Part shown: positions 1 to 11,317 of the stretch, one piece after another
How the letters are laid out: each line of letters starts with the position of its first letter
Numbering within the stretch: the stretch's first letter is position 1
Source of the DNA: Pictodentalium vernedei
Lineage: Eukaryota; Mollusca; Scaphopoda; Dentaliida; Dentaliidae
Assembly (NCBI GenBank): GCA_031216915.1
Contig: CM062292.1
Location: 207,225,262-207,289,261, forward strand
Length of the DNA stretch: 64,000 nt
Direction of reading: 5' to 3'
Notes under the pieces: generated by a model
What the model saw: the letters and a program-made list of their open reading frames with translations, nothing else
Told to the model about the DNA's origin: nothing
Database searches by the model: none
Translations under genes and position numbers: made by a program

Positions 1-903
1 TCTTGTAACGGGAAGCCCATGCCCCTGTATTTTTAAATTATCAAATATCCCAATGGTATATCAATATCCCATCCCCACCTCCCGCCCCTAATCTCAAAGT
101 AAATGATCTGCGTGGATTGGCAACGAATGTACCACATTTAGTGTAAATTTACGCACTGTCGAATCTCAAAATGTCTGCATATAACAAGAATCTTTTGAAA
201 AACAATCCTCCGATGTGTGTTGTGGGGGGGGGGAGGGGGGGGAGTCAATTGTCAGTTTTACTTATATTTCAAAATGGCGTTCATTTCTCTGTATTTTAAA
301 ATAGTTGCTTATTGAGTAGTTGTGACAACGAGTTTATTTCAGCTTTTATCTTCTATACAAAAATCGGAATATTAACTGTTTTATATCTCTTTTATCGTTA
401 TTGTTTATTCCCGCGTTTGTGCGAGTTTCAATCTTGTGTGAAAAGAAAAATGCACAAACTTTCACGATCTCTTCAAAACCAAAAGGTGTATAGAATTAAT
501 TCAAAGATTTGACATGTTTTCAACACATTGCTGTGTCAGGTAAACGCCTGCGTCTTTTGGGCCTCCAAGAAGCTTTCTGTTAGCCTTGGTGCTGATCTCC
601 AGTTAATCGATTAAGACGGACGGACGGACGGAACGACGAACGGCCGATCGTGTCGGCTCATTGACCGGTCGGTTCGGTTCATTTGCCCCCCCCCCCCACG
701 TTCCGCCGCCCGACCGACCGTCATACCGACAGAACGACAGACAGACAGAGAAACATACAGAAAGATTTAAAATTTTAAAAAGCCAACCATTTTTTAGTTA
801 TTCGAATATTGTCGTTGGCAACTTGCGTTGGTAGGGGGGGGAGGGGGGGTCAGGTGCCTCAGAAGCACAAACGGTGGGTGGGGGAGGGGGAGTTTTGGGG
901 AAG
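1..903. other. Non-coding, simple-sequence-rich leader
   Basis: I see no gene here. The stretch holds G runs near 226-242 and 834-850, a C run near 687-698 and a GACG-type tetranucleotide run around 614-640, followed by GACC/GACA-rich sequence to about 750. The only open frame (312-512, 66 codons) has no recognisable domain and is the length expected by chance. Confidence 0.6.
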
Positions 904-1259
904 AAGGTAGATTAACTGGGTGGGCGAGGTTTGTAGCCTAGATATATAACCAAATCATATCATTTACAGAACATTTCTACGTCGCTGAGTGACACAGAAT
1001 ATAATCATGATTTTGTCAGTCAAGGTAGATTAACTGGGTGGGCGAGGTTTGTAGCCTAGATATATAACCAAATCATATCATTTACAGAACATTTCTACCG
1101 TCGCTGAGTGACACAGAATATAATCATGATTTTGTCAGTCAAGGTAGATTAACTGGGTGGGCGAGGTTTGTAGCCTAGATATATAACCAAATCATATCAT
1201 TTACAGAACATTTCTACCGTCGCTGAGTGACACAGAATATAATCATGATTTTGTCAGTC
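904..1259. repeat. 119-bp tandem repeat, three copies
   Basis: Three head-to-tail copies begin with AAGGTAGATTAACTGGGTGG at 904, 1022 and 1141. Each ends with TTTTGTCAGTC. The first copy lacks one C, giving 118 bp against 119. The copies are otherwise almost identical, so the duplication is recent or homogenised. No coding potential is seen. Confidence 0.95.
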
Positions 1260-1288
1260 GGAGCCTTCCTCGAGAATAACTAAAAGCA

Positions 1289-1319
<31 letters not shown>

Positions 1320-2068
1320 ACGCACAACGGAGTACAGCGGATGATCCATTAATTGTCGAATCTATCGTAATATTGTATTTTCCTAGAAATTCAAATATTT
1401 TAATTTAAAGAGAACGGAGAGAAGAGATATGTAAGACCCCCACCCCGGGGAAGTTTCCCAGAATAATTCAGGGTATTGTAGGTCTACTTATAGATGTTGA
1501 TTTTAAAGGGCACCCTGTCGTCAACTTTGTTTTCCTTGCCAATCGTGTTGAAAAGTTAATACCGACGGAAGCGCTGACACCTGTAAAAATGAAATTAACA
1601 ACACTTCAGCCAAATATGGAAGTACACCAGGCGCGCAACGAGTTTGTGAAGCAGACGACTTGTCCCGTTTGATCAGTCTGACAATGCGCACTTCAGAACG
1701 AGACAGCGATTTCAGTGCACTACTTGCACTCATCAGAGGGATAGAGACCTTTCTGTTTTAGCAGAATTTAATATAAGTATGATATATATTATATTATCAA
1801 TACTAACAAAACAAGCGTCTTGGGAAAACGAAAACAGATCAACTTTAAGCATGCAGAGGAAGAAACATTGAAACTTTCAAAGTTCTGTGTTGATTGAATC
1901 TGTTTGATTCAGAGGACATTTTGGAAGGAGCAATTCGGGATATGGAAAGCATTCTCAAAAGTAGAATTGGAAGATTCATCAAAGGTAAGATTCAGTTTGG
2001 CTGAAAATTATTCTTCTTCTACAATATAGCGTGGAGCTCGTGGAGCTATTTTCAATTTAGAGAATAAC
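1260..2068. other. Non-coding stretch with C/CA microsatellite
   Basis: A poly-C run followed by (CA)n lies at about 1289-1322. Part of 1585-1650 weakly resembles a dispersed repeat also seen near 14.22 kb and 24.6 kb (shared AAAATGAAATTAACAAC-like core). No gene is supported. Confidence 0.5.
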
Positions 2069-2328
2069 TTAACTCTTTACCCAACGTAAAGGCCAAAGTC
2101 GGCCAGCGCTTTCACAAACATCGCCAATTAATTTTCATTATTTTTTCTTCATTTTTGTCTCAAAAACATAGGTTACGAGTATGTATGACCCCTTTTTGGA
2201 ACGAGCTCGTCGATCTTGCTCCAAAGAGGGGTCATAACCTATGTTTTTGAGACAAAAAGTGAAACAAATTAGTTCAAGAATTTTGTTTTCAAGTTTCGTC
2301 TGCTTTCCATGTTAGGTAAAGGGTTAAC
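2069..2328. mobile_element. TTAA-flanked hairpin MITE, family 1 copy A
   Basis: The element starts TTAACTCTTTACCCAACG and ends TAGGTAAAGGGTTAA. It therefore has inverted ends beginning CYCTTTACC inside TTAA on both sides. The interior is a long palindrome centred on the GAGCTCG motif near 2205, with arms containing CATAGGTTA and TAACCTATG. There is no ORF. TTAA flanks plus ends starting CCY are the hallmark of piggyBac-type elements, so it is probably a non-autonomous derivative. That assignment is inference. Confidence 0.85.
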
Positions 2329-3852
2329 AACATAAAGGTCATCATTGGTTTTAGACTTGAACATCTGTGTCTCGAGAGCTGGCTGAAAATAATTATTTAC
2401 CCAGTCCACACAATCTATACCGTACAAATTTTCCTGTAGCTTAATTTCAAAAAATAATTTGATAAAATTGAAGCACAGGCAGAAGCTCCAGGCCATTTGA
2501 TGAAAGAGAAATTCTAAGAAAAAAATATCTCCCTCTTTGGCGGCGGGACCTGGGGTCTGGGGGGGGGGGCTTCATCCCCCCACCCCCCACACTTTTTTGC
2601 TAGGCCATGTTTTTTTGTATACATATATTTTAACACAACCAATGACTGGTGACACGAGGGGCGGATCCAGAGCCTCCCCCATATTTTCGCCAGCTGTATT
2701 TCTCTCGTACTGGTTCAGTTTCGATGGATTTCGGATAATTTTTTGCAGTAAGTGGCAGCAAACGCTAAAATGTATACTGTCTGTTAAAAAATAGGTTAAC
2801 TGAAATAGATGATAATCATACAGACATACAAACAATTACCAAATCCACCCCAGACAAGATAATCCACAGACAGTATAACTGCTGTTAACGTCTGGTAAAG
2901 CATAAAGGTGAGGTCTATTTATCAGCTTTGGTCGTTACGTCGTCTGTGGATTATACCTCACCTGTTTGCTTTACCGACGTTTTTAACGCCTCTCAAAGTG
3001 TGAAATCTTTCAAATACAGTCTCCTGAAAAATCTCAAAATATCCGCTCAGATGCATGGAAATGGGGGTTTTAGGACCCTGAAATTTAAAATTTTCGTTCC
3101 ACGGGCCGAACAATGGTCGAATAATACCGACGGCCATCCATCGCCCGATCCAGACCCCCCCCCCCCCCCCCCACCGTGACCCCATCCACTTTGAAAAAGC
3201 GTCCCGTCGCCCTTGTCCCTTTATAAATAAATGAAGACGAGCTCATTTGTTTGTAAGGATGGAGAATTTCCCAGCATTTTTGTTTCATCAGATTGCCGGG
3301 GGCGAGAGCCTGTGGTTAAAGAATCCCTGGAGAACTGCAATGTATGCTGAACACACACACGCACGTCTCGTCGTGTCCTTCTTACTATTCCTTATCATGT
3401 TTTTTCAAATTCAGTTAAAACATTGAGTTTACCTTTTTAAAACTGTTATATAACCATTCCCACGGGGCTGCCTGGTACTTTTTTTCACTTGACATGGTTC
3501 GTCTCGCAGTCCAACCGCCATCTGTCGGTGTCCAGTGAAGGCAAAAGTCATCAAACTAGGGAAAACTCATCGGTAAGATAAAAATAGTTGGGGAAAGGAT
3601 CTAGGACCACTGCTTCCCCTTTGCCGTAATCACCTGATTCATAACCAGTTACGTTTGTCTCTAATGTTAGTCTACTTAGGGCTGAAGAGCCTCTTCCTGT
3701 GAGGGGTCATATGATTTGGGGGAGGAATTGCGAAAATTGAAAAGTATAACTGACCCCCACCCCGCCACACACACTTTCATTAGTTCCCCAACCTGGGTTT
3801 CAGTCGTTATCCGCACCTCTCGTTTCCAAAGTGGCAAATTAAAGGTTTGTAA
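2329..3852. other. Non-coding stretch, G/C runs
   Basis: Poly-G at about 2560-2569 and poly-C at about 3156-3172. Short open frames overlap on both strands across 2.54-3.29 kb, but they encode mainly runs of glycine and proline from the homopolymers. No gene or element boundary could be recognised. Confidence 0.5.
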
Positions 3853-4071
3853 ATTATTTACCTGAAATAAACGGTCAGCTCGATTCAAATTTTTATAATT
3901 TTGTCAAATTTGGTTCCGAAACATAACTTATGACCCCTCATTTGAACGAGCTCGTTCCAATGAGGGGTCATAAGCTGTGTTTATGTGGTAAAACTAAAAA
4001 ATGTTAGGTGTTTAAGAATTATTTTTTGCAAGGCTTACTGTCGTCTTATATTCATGTCGGGTAAAGGGTTG
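3853..4071. mobile_element. Family 1 MITE, copy B (diverged)
   Basis: The core contains CTTATGACCCCTCATTTG, AACGAGCTCGTT and AATGAGGGGTCATAAG, forming the same central hairpin as the copy at 2069. The right end GGGTAAAGGGTT is preserved. The left end (TTATTTACCTGA) is decayed. No coding capacity. Confidence 0.75.
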
Positions 4072-4139
4072 ATCGACCGGAAGAGCCAAGTCATGATTAA
4101 CATATTTGAAGTAAGTTGGAGGTGTAACCCTTATCTAAT

Positions 4140-4325
4140 ACGACCAGAATGGTGGAAGAATTAAGTAAAAAAATATCTTTTCCTCTAAAACCTAGTTTAT
4201 GTCCCCTTATCGGAACGAGCACCATAAGCTGTCTTTTGGAGGCAAAAATTGAAAAAAATATAATTTTTGAATGGCGATTTTTGTGAATAGCTGTGGCTGG
4301 ATATAATGGCCGTTATGTTATTATT
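4140..4325. mobile_element. Family 1 MITE, copy C (partly deleted)
   Basis: It shares GTTTATGTCCCCTTAT, GGAACGAGC and the right-hand arm TTTTTGTGAATAGCTGTGGC...GGCCGTTATGTTA with family 1. The left half and the central GAGCTCG dyad are shortened, so the hairpin is incomplete. The exact ends are uncertain. Confidence 0.6.
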
Positions 4326-5054
4326 GTTATATAAACAGTTAAAGAAAAAAATTCGCCGAGTTTCTCTTAGAGCTCGATTCGATGAGCTGTCCTAATCTTT
4401 CACGGATAAAAGTTCTCAATTATTCTGTAGAATAGATGTTGCTACGGTATTTAGAAGATTGTGTACCATCCAATGTCAAGTTCAGCTCAAAGTACGGGGG
4501 TGGGGACCGTGGTGTTGGGGGTGACATTACAGTTACTGAGTAAAAGACCATGTGTGAAATTACTGAGTGTTTTTCTTCGTTTTTCCTTTTTTGATTGAGG
4601 GAGGGGAAAGGGGGGGGTGTGGCTTTTTTCTGCACAGCGCTGGGCCCGTTTGTTGTCTGAAAAAGGTACTATCATTTAAAAAAAAACGGTTTGCGCGTGT
4701 GTTACCTGCGTTTAGAGCTAAAATGTTAACCTGATGGCTGTGAATCGTTCTGCGGGTTGAATTGATCTAATGATGTTAAGTGGACATCGCCAATGTATAG
4801 TTGTTACAATTAAGCAGATATCGTGTCGTGTCCTGGGGAGTGGAGAAGGGCCGTTAAATTTCAGTGAATATCCCCACGGAAATAAGTACATCCCGGCTGA
4901 ATACCAAATAGGACCCTTTAGTCGCTGCCCCAACATTCACTGTGCGACTGGGAAGTGAGTGACGTGGGTAGTGATTGGAGATCACTCTTTAGTGAGGACT
5001 TCTTGTACAACAGCTCACTCTTTTTTGTGTGGGGTGTGTTTATGATGCATTTTT
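4326..5054. other. Non-coding stretch left of the large TIR element
   Basis: I see no gene. A possible outer extension of the large element may start near 4966, where GGGTAGTGATT recurs in inverted orientation near 12410-12420. The intervening sequence does not align, so this may be chance. Confidence 0.4.
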
Positions 5055-5395
5055 AGAAGTATTCGGTAAAGCTGAAGAATGGAGGACGTTTTCATTTACG
5101 TAAAAACAAAGCATTTTTATCACCTTTTTTCTACATTTTCCTATTACTAGTCATGTTTTCGATAAAATGACCGAAAGATATTCACTTTTACTGGCAATTA
5201 TAACCGCCCAACAAACGTTTCTTACCTGTAGCGGGGGAGGAATTCGCTAGAATTGTGCACTTGGTGATACCTTCCTGAAATTTGGCATGATGTAAGGGTA
5301 GGCATCAGAGATTTCAAAATCGATCGGCTACAAGTTGGCACCATCCTCTAGCCACCACTAGCAGCGAAATCCAAAATGGCCGCCAAGCGGATCGA
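5055..5395 (+). repeat. Left long terminal inverted repeat
   Basis: It aligns in inverted orientation with 11605-12239. The outer block 5055-5205 matches 12090-12239 and includes a run of about 40 near-identical bases around CATGTTTTCGATAAAATGAC. The inner block 5222-5395 matches 11605-11785. The right copy carries about 300 extra bases between these two blocks. Confidence 0.9.
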
Positions 5396-6658
5396 AAAAA
5401 AGCTATTTTCGCCGATCGCACAACTGAAGCTCCAAACCTAACACCATACATGTGCTGTAATTGATGTGAATGATGGAGTGAAGCCCTTGGAACAAGTTGG
5501 GGGGAAGATTAATGGATAATGGGATCAGAATTTCCGTCGATGTGTGCGTCTGTGTGTCTGACTGTCAGTATGATCGTCCGTCCGTAGATAAATTAGTGTT
5601 GAATGTTTCTCGGGAATGCAATGGTCAAATGAACATGGTATGAGAGATTCCTGTCAACACATGAACAAGGGTACTCGATAGTATGCAGCAGTGGGGATAC
5701 TTGGACATTTGATAATCCAATTAAAGTGACAGTCTATTCTCAACTTCCGGCATTTTCGATAGATTTATTTTCTAAGAAAATAAAACTATCAAATTTCTAG
5801 AGGAGTTCTGGTTCAATCTCAACACCATAGCGACACGTCTGCCAGCAAGGGCAGTGCTGGAATGAACTCGGGATGCATTAGTTCCCGTTGTTAATTATAC
5901 AATGTTATCTTGCCAGTATAGAACGTTGGCAAAATGGGACTAGAAGGGGTGAGTGTATGTTTGCAGTCATTCGAGGTACAGGAATATTTTTTGACTACAA
6001 GTAGTATTCTTCATTTTCGGCCAGTTAAGATGTGGTGTGTTCCAAGTCAGGATTAATGTTGCCGACACTTAATGCCCATCCCTCATGGTATGCTACTTTA
6101 CCAGGGATATAGAGATATAGCCACCACTGGGAGCCAAAACATGACCTTTGATGTCGATGAGTGGTCGAAATGTTTTAGCGAATAACTTATCGAAATATGA
6201 TCCGGTATGGCAATTTGATACCTTACGTTAGATTTATTAGATCAACTCAGGTATGGATTCATTGAGACATGAGTGCGCTACAAGATGAAGGATTTCCAAG
6301 TTGATTTGCTATGGAGTAGGAACTGACTAGTCACATGTGGCCTATGGCCAGAGAAAGACAAGGATACCATAGATGAACACACGGGTGAACGAAGGTATCA
6401 ACTGTTGTACAGAGGCAAAATAGTTGGGGATATTGTATCATGCTATGCATGAATTAACACCGTCTTGTGCAGTAAATAACAGACTATTTTCCGAAATCTA
6501 AAACTGTATTCCTATACCCCGGACAATGTAGCAAGCCACATGGGATGAACATTTGTTAGCAAAATCAACTCAACTAGAAACATGACATGTGTTAACTGGC
6601 CGAAAATGGAAAAAAAAATACCAGAATAGGAGATGACTGGTCCTAACATGACAGTATA
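5396..6658. other. Non-coding region 3' of the large ORF, inside the element
   Basis: It lies downstream of the minus-strand ORF stop and inside the left TIR. No open frame of note is present on either strand. It could hold the 3' untranslated region. I see no second gene such as a separate transposase. Confidence 0.5.
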
Positions 6659-9600
6659 CTACTCAATATTGTTACAACAGCCACCTTCACACTTACACAA
6701 AGGTGTGCACCTTAATCCAGCTTTCAAGCATTTGCAATTGCCCTTGCAGGCCTTGGCACAACTACAGTGGAGCATCAGTGCACATGCAGCACTTGCGTCT
6801 CCTAGGTGAGTCCAAAATGGGACCAGAATATTGAGACGTGGATTCCACTCCCATCCGTACTGTGATGGGTCTGGCACACATAAGTGTTTCTGCAGAGCAC
6901 GATGCCAAATGAAAGATGACACAAGAATTACCCTTTTTACATGTTGATACAGAGCTGCTTTGGTGGGCGGGATGTTTTCCATAGACTTAAGGCCATGTGT
7001 GAACATATGCCGTCTCGCATCATTGACACGTGTACTGACACAACTGTTACTGTACATCTGTATGGTGAGTTTTTCGATATGCTGCATATGAGGGGAATCC
7101 TCTGAAAAGACTTGCGGATTCTCAGTCAATTCTATCATCATTTCAGTTGATGCGGGAAAATTCATCCATGCATTCCATCCTGTCTTCTTCCCAATGCCGA
7201 GCATGCTGGATGTTACATCACAACCTGTGAAGGCGTGGAAGAAAGTCAGGGCCTTACAGTAATCAGGTCCAAGTTGTGAAGCTATCTCATGAATTGGCAT
7301 ATCTTTATATGCCTTTCCAATTCCAAACCCAATCCACAGCTCACTGAGTCCAAGGTCACGGAATGTTGCGAAATGGTGCAAAGACAGAATGACGACATCA
7401 GAATCAACCGTGCGAAGAAAAGCTATTTTGTGACCTTGTGAGACTGCATGGTTGAGATGAAGCATCATGCGCGTGTCTGCTTCCTCGTGGTTCGATGGAG
7501 ATATGTCACATAAGCTAACATCCTTATTGCATAGTACATATTCTCCTGATGTCGTTAACAACTGGTACTCGGATGTTGATGTTAATTTCAGCAGTTCAGC
7601 AGACAGGAACTTGAAAAATTCGTCTTTATTCTCACTAACTTTCAAGAATGCCTGCCAATTCTTCCCTTTAGGTAAAGGGACGTTCTCGGACACCCGTATC
7701 AACCTAACTGCTGTCTCACCGAGGCGTTTTGCTCGCGTCTGATTCTTCAAACTGCCTTCGGGGTAACAGTCATAGATCGCATCAACCCTTGTGGTGTTCG
7801 TGTTAATCAGAGATTCGATGTATGGCAATAATTGCAATCGAGCATATTCTCCAAACAGATCCGCTTTCTGTGGTTTGATTACATGGACTACAGCAGGCAT
7901 ATCCAAGATGACAACTGAAGCTTGTCTAGCTGCTGAATTCTTCCCTTGTGCAGGAATAGCTGGTAAACAATTGAGAATTTGAGATTTTGTCCCACTCCGT
8001 AGCTTACCTCTATCGGATAATGCTGGCGGATCACGTGCATTCTCGTGCATGAAAAACTCATCCATGTTTGAATCAGGCCGGGCTTGCAGTGAAACGAACA
8101 TCTGGGTAACTATTGCGGCAGTTGCTTTACTTGACATGAGTTTGTCTCGGCCTTTGTCCAGGTTGGCTGGGGGTGGGTTAAGGAAGGTATATATATTTGC
8201 CTTGGGAATAACATCATTCAGGGGTACGGTGCATTCCACAAGCCTTTCCTTCAAGAAAGTGGAATATAAATGCTTGCCCCTTTCGGGTAATGACCGTAAA
8301 CTCTTACTAACTTCGGGGTCCATATATTCACCAGTATCTAATGTCACCAGCTGACCACTAGTTTCATCATAAGGGTTGATAATGAGTCCCTGATTCACCA
8401 GATCGAGGAGAGATTTCAATTGATTCAGAAATTTTTTCTGCTCTGATACCGAACTTTCCGGGTGTTCCGTGTTATCTGATGATGTTGTGTGGAAACTTGC
8501 ATATTCATACTCATCTATAACACGCAGAACTTCTGACCTTGAAAGCTCAATAACGACTTTCTCTTCAGCCTGGCCATAGAGACCTTTTGGACCACTGTCT
8601 TCTTTGAGTAGTTGGATACTATGTTCTTGGCTCTGATCTAAACCCATCATACTGAACTTCCTCTCACTACGCTGGACCACAAAATGGCCTTCCATGAATT
8701 TGTTGTGGATTGAAGGATGCCGCCTGGGTAGCTGAGACATGTCTCTCAGAAATACGGGGACCCACCGACAATAATTTGTATGTCCTAGGGCAAAAAAGTA
8801 ACTGCACAACTCATCGATAGAACACAGTGTACCAGGCCAGTTACCGATTCGTTGGTTCCGAACGAATTGACAGCTTGTCAAGAGAAAGTTCCGAACGATT
8901 TCACCCCAATAGCGCGCAGTTGGAGATTGTGAAAGAATCCTCTGTTCCCACATTTCAAATGACTCATGGGGCCCAGTCTGCTGACAGTAAATCTCATAAG
9001 CATTCTTTCTGAGGATCTCAAGCCAAGCTAGAGTGAGAAGATATGCCTGTCGCGTCCTCTTGACATGTTTCCCACCAAGTAGGGATGATGCTACACCGGG
9101 TGTGAATATCTTTGCGAGGTGAAACATTCGCTCCCAACCAGAACCACCCATAAGCTTACCACCAGCTTCTTGGGTGCACATTTCAAGATGCAGGAATCCA
9201 ATCATACACACCATTCGATCCTCACCTATCTCCTCTGGGAACAGCCATTGACATTTTTTCTGCCTGGCATACAACGGACAGTCACCTTCAATGACAGGTA
9301 TCTGGCCGGGGTTTACGAAAGCAGTAGCTTCCCTGACCACATACATAGCATGCTTCTGCATACTGAGTGAGTCCGCTTTCTGCTCACTGAAAACAGGGAA
9401 TACCCCAATAACTGCACGAGGTTTGACATTGTCTTGATCTTCATGTTTTGAAAAGAAGCCTGAAAAGGTCACAGGGACTTCATCAAGCTGCCAGCTGCCA
9501 TCAACCTTCCCTTTATTGCTGATCTGTGACACATGAGACAACCAGTCATTCTCTCCCACGTTCAAATCTGCATATTCATTGGGCCGTACATTACATTCAT

Positions 9601-11317
9601 CTGGAGATTCAAGCCTGATGTCCCCACCAAAGTCTTCAACGAAAGGAACAAATGCATAGTCGTCTGGGAGTTCAATTTGTGTGTCTTCTGGAACATCTAA
9701 ACTCAGTGGTGGGGGATCAGTACCCACATTGTCCCTGCTCAGTTGACCAATGAGTGTGATGGACGTACCATGCATATCAGATCTACCAGATACATCAATG
9801 TTATCAGTGGTTCCTATCGAGAAAACATTACGTTTGCAGTTAGCTGGGACTACAACACCTTCGTTCTTGAACCGCAGTGAAACAGCTCTCGCGAAACTCC
9901 TGCGAACATCCATTACGCGATCATAAGAGACAGAGAGTCCCATTTGATGAAAATCTCTGATAAGATTTTTCATACGATCATGGGCATGCAACTTCAAACC
10001 CACATAAAGAGGCATTGGAGTTTCTCTGTCACGTCTCTGGTGAACATTTTGTGCATGTTCGGAGCGTTTCGCTGAATTGCTGATCAACATCTGTGAAATA
10101 GTACAAGCCACTCGAGTCTTGGCATTAACAGTCTCATCATCGCCTAAGTTCTGTATACTACATGTGCCCTCAAGTAGAACTCTAAGAAGAGTCAGGAGTG
10201 AGTTGGGTACAGGCTCGCTCAAGCAATAAGATGAAAATGATCCCGTGAAAGGAGCTTGAGATATGAGTATGTGTTTACGCAGAAGAAGACCCACATCAAC
10301 TATCTTTTTTGCCTCTTCCTCAGACACTATACGAGTTAAAGATTCGGACAACAAGGAGCCAACTCGAAACCTACTTGAAATAAACACATCTCTACCCTGT
10401 GTGAAGGCGTCCCAGCCATCGCCCAATTTCTGCAACAAATGTTCTTTGAATCGAGTGGAATGTATTTCTTCACTAAGCCAATCAGAACCGACTTGCTTCA
10501 ACCTCCGACTGTACAGATTCTTGAGATCGACAAGCTTCATCGCGGAATCGTTGTGTTCAACAAATGTTATGAGCTCTGCCATAACGAGAGGGTCATAGGG
10601 CAGGCCTGACGCGGAATGTTCGGCGTTCTTCGACTTTTTAGATTTAGCCGCTCGTGCTTCATTGGCAAGCTTACAATAACAGGTTTTGTGATAGTAAAGA
10701 TCACTAGCAGCGGAATCAAATGCTGCATTGACCCGAGAAAAAACAACCCAGTTCTCGGCTTCCTTTGCCATAATTTTGAGTTTATTGTTATCAGACATTG
10801 ATCTGCAAATAGGCTCACTGCTGTCACCTTCGCGTTTGTGACAATAAACACACTGGGGCAGTTTCCTGTCACAGCCAGATTCAAAACTTGTCCGTGTTCT
10901 TTTAGGACTCAGCGTGGAGCAGGATGCCACTGCCTCATTTCGCTCTCGCTTGTGTAGCACGCGCTGTACGATGTGAGTCCGAATACTGTCACGGCATGTC
11001 TTATGATATATTGCCTTATTCGTCAACAGTGACATCGACATACACTCATCACTCTCTCTCATCAAACAATCAATGGTCAAATTATATGGAAGCTCAACGC
11101 CATTATCTAGGAAGCGCGTTATGTCTTCCTCAATAGCTTTATAGGCGTCATGAAAACGAGATTCTCTATACGGACGCATCAATTTCTTGGAACTGTCTTG
11201 CTGGCAAAAGCAACAACGTTCCCAGTCAGTACTAGTCCGTACACGAAGAGGATTCTCACTCATTCTGTGAATGATTTTTGTGAACAATCGCGTTCTCGAA
11301 TTAATTTCGACAGACAA
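6659..11317 (-). CDS. FEN1/XPG-like nuclease with zinc-binding N terminus and CXC tail
   Basis: An intact, uninterrupted 1,552-residue ORF. Two similar modules open the protein: C35xxC38...H105xxC108 and C156xxC159...H210xxC213, both ending YHKTC, which looks like a duplicated zinc-binding fold. A conserved-looking patch DNID...HGT (from residue 505) follows. Residues about 1160-1400 carry the landmarks of the FEN1/XPG branch of PIN nucleases: a YDCYPEG segment with following K/R (about 1182-1198), acidic HEEAD (1277-1281), TVDSD (1303-1307) and TGCD followed by GIGKK (1364-1378), comparable to the H2TH entry of FEN1. The C terminus (1518-1548) has ten cysteines in CxC repeats like tesmin/TSO1 CXC DNA-binding motifs. 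It is the sole gene of a TIR-bounded element, so a role in DNA cutting during mobilisation is plausible but inferred. The first Met is the ORF limit. Met19 is an alternative start. Confidence 0.88.
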   Translation of the reverse strand: MSVEINSRTRLFTKIIHRMSENPLRVRTSTDWERCCFCQQDSSKKLMRPYRESRFHDAYKAIEEDITRFLDNGVELPYNLTIDCLMRESDECMSMSLLTNKAIYHKTCRDSIRTHIVQRVLHKRERNEAVASCSTLSPKRTRTSFESGCDRKLPQCVYCHKREGDSSEPICRSMSDNNKLKIMAKEAENWVVFSRVNAAFDSAASDLYYHKTCYCKLANEARAAKSKKSKNAEHSASGLPYDPLVMAELITFVEHNDSAMKLVDLKNLYSRRLKQVGSDWLSEEIHSTRFKEHLLQKLGDGWDAFTQGRDVFISSRFRVGSLLSESLTRIVSEEEAKKIVDVGLLLRKHILISQAPFTGSFSSYCLSEPVPNSLLTLLRVLLEGTCSIQNLGDDETVNAKTRVACTISQMLISNSAKRSEHAQNVHQRRDRETPMPLYVGLKLHAHDRMKNLIRDFHQMGLSVSYDRVMDVRRSFARAVSLRFKNEGVVVPANCKRNVFSIGTTDNIDVSGRSDMHGTSITLIGQLSRDNVGTDPPPLSLDVPEDTQIELPDDYAFVPFVEDFGGDIRLESPDECNVRPNEYADLNVGENDWLSHVSQISNKGKVDGSWQLDEVPVTFSGFFSKHEDQDNVKPRAVIGVFPVFSEQKADSLSMQKHAMYVVREATAFVNPGQIPVIEGDCPLYARQKKCQWLFPEEIGEDRMVCMIGFLHLEMCTQEAGGKLMGGSGWERMFHLAKIFTPGVASSLLGGKHVKRTRQAYLLTLAWLEILRKNAYEIYCQQTGPHESFEMWEQRILSQSPTARYWGEIVRNFLLTSCQFVRNQRIGNWPGTLCSIDELCSYFFALGHTNYCRWVPVFLRDMSQLPRRHPSIHNKFMEGHFVVQRSERKFSMMGLDQSQEHSIQLLKEDSGPKGLYGQAEEKVVIELSRSEVLRVIDEYEYASFHTTSSDNTEHPESSVSEQKKFLNQLKSLLDLVNQGLIINPYDETSGQLVTLDTGEYMDPEVSKSLRSLPERGKHLYSTFLKERLVECTVPLNDVIPKANIYTFLNPPPANLDKGRDKLMSSKATAAIVTQMFVSLQARPDSNMDEFFMHENARDPPALSDRGKLRSGTKSQILNCLPAIPAQGKNSAARQASVVILDMPAVVHVIKPQKADLFGEYARLQLLPYIESLINTNTTRVDAIYDCYPEGSLKNQTRAKRLGETAVRLIRVSENVPLPKGKNWQAFLKVSENKDEFFKFLSAELLKLTSTSEYQLLTTSGEYVLCNKDVSLCDISPSNHEEADTRMMLHLNHAVSQGHKIAFLRTVDSDVVILSLHHFATFRDLGLSELWIGFGIGKAYKDMPIHEIASQLGPDYCKALTFFHAFTGCDVTSSMLGIGKKTGWNAWMNFPASTEMMIELTENPQVFSEDSPHMQHIEKLTIQMYSNSCVSTRVNDARRHMFTHGLKSMENIPPTKAALYQHVKRVILVSSFIWHRALQKHLCVPDPSQYGWEWNPRLNILVPFWTHLGDASAACALMLHCSCAKACKGNCKCLKAGLRCTPLCKCEGGCCNNIE

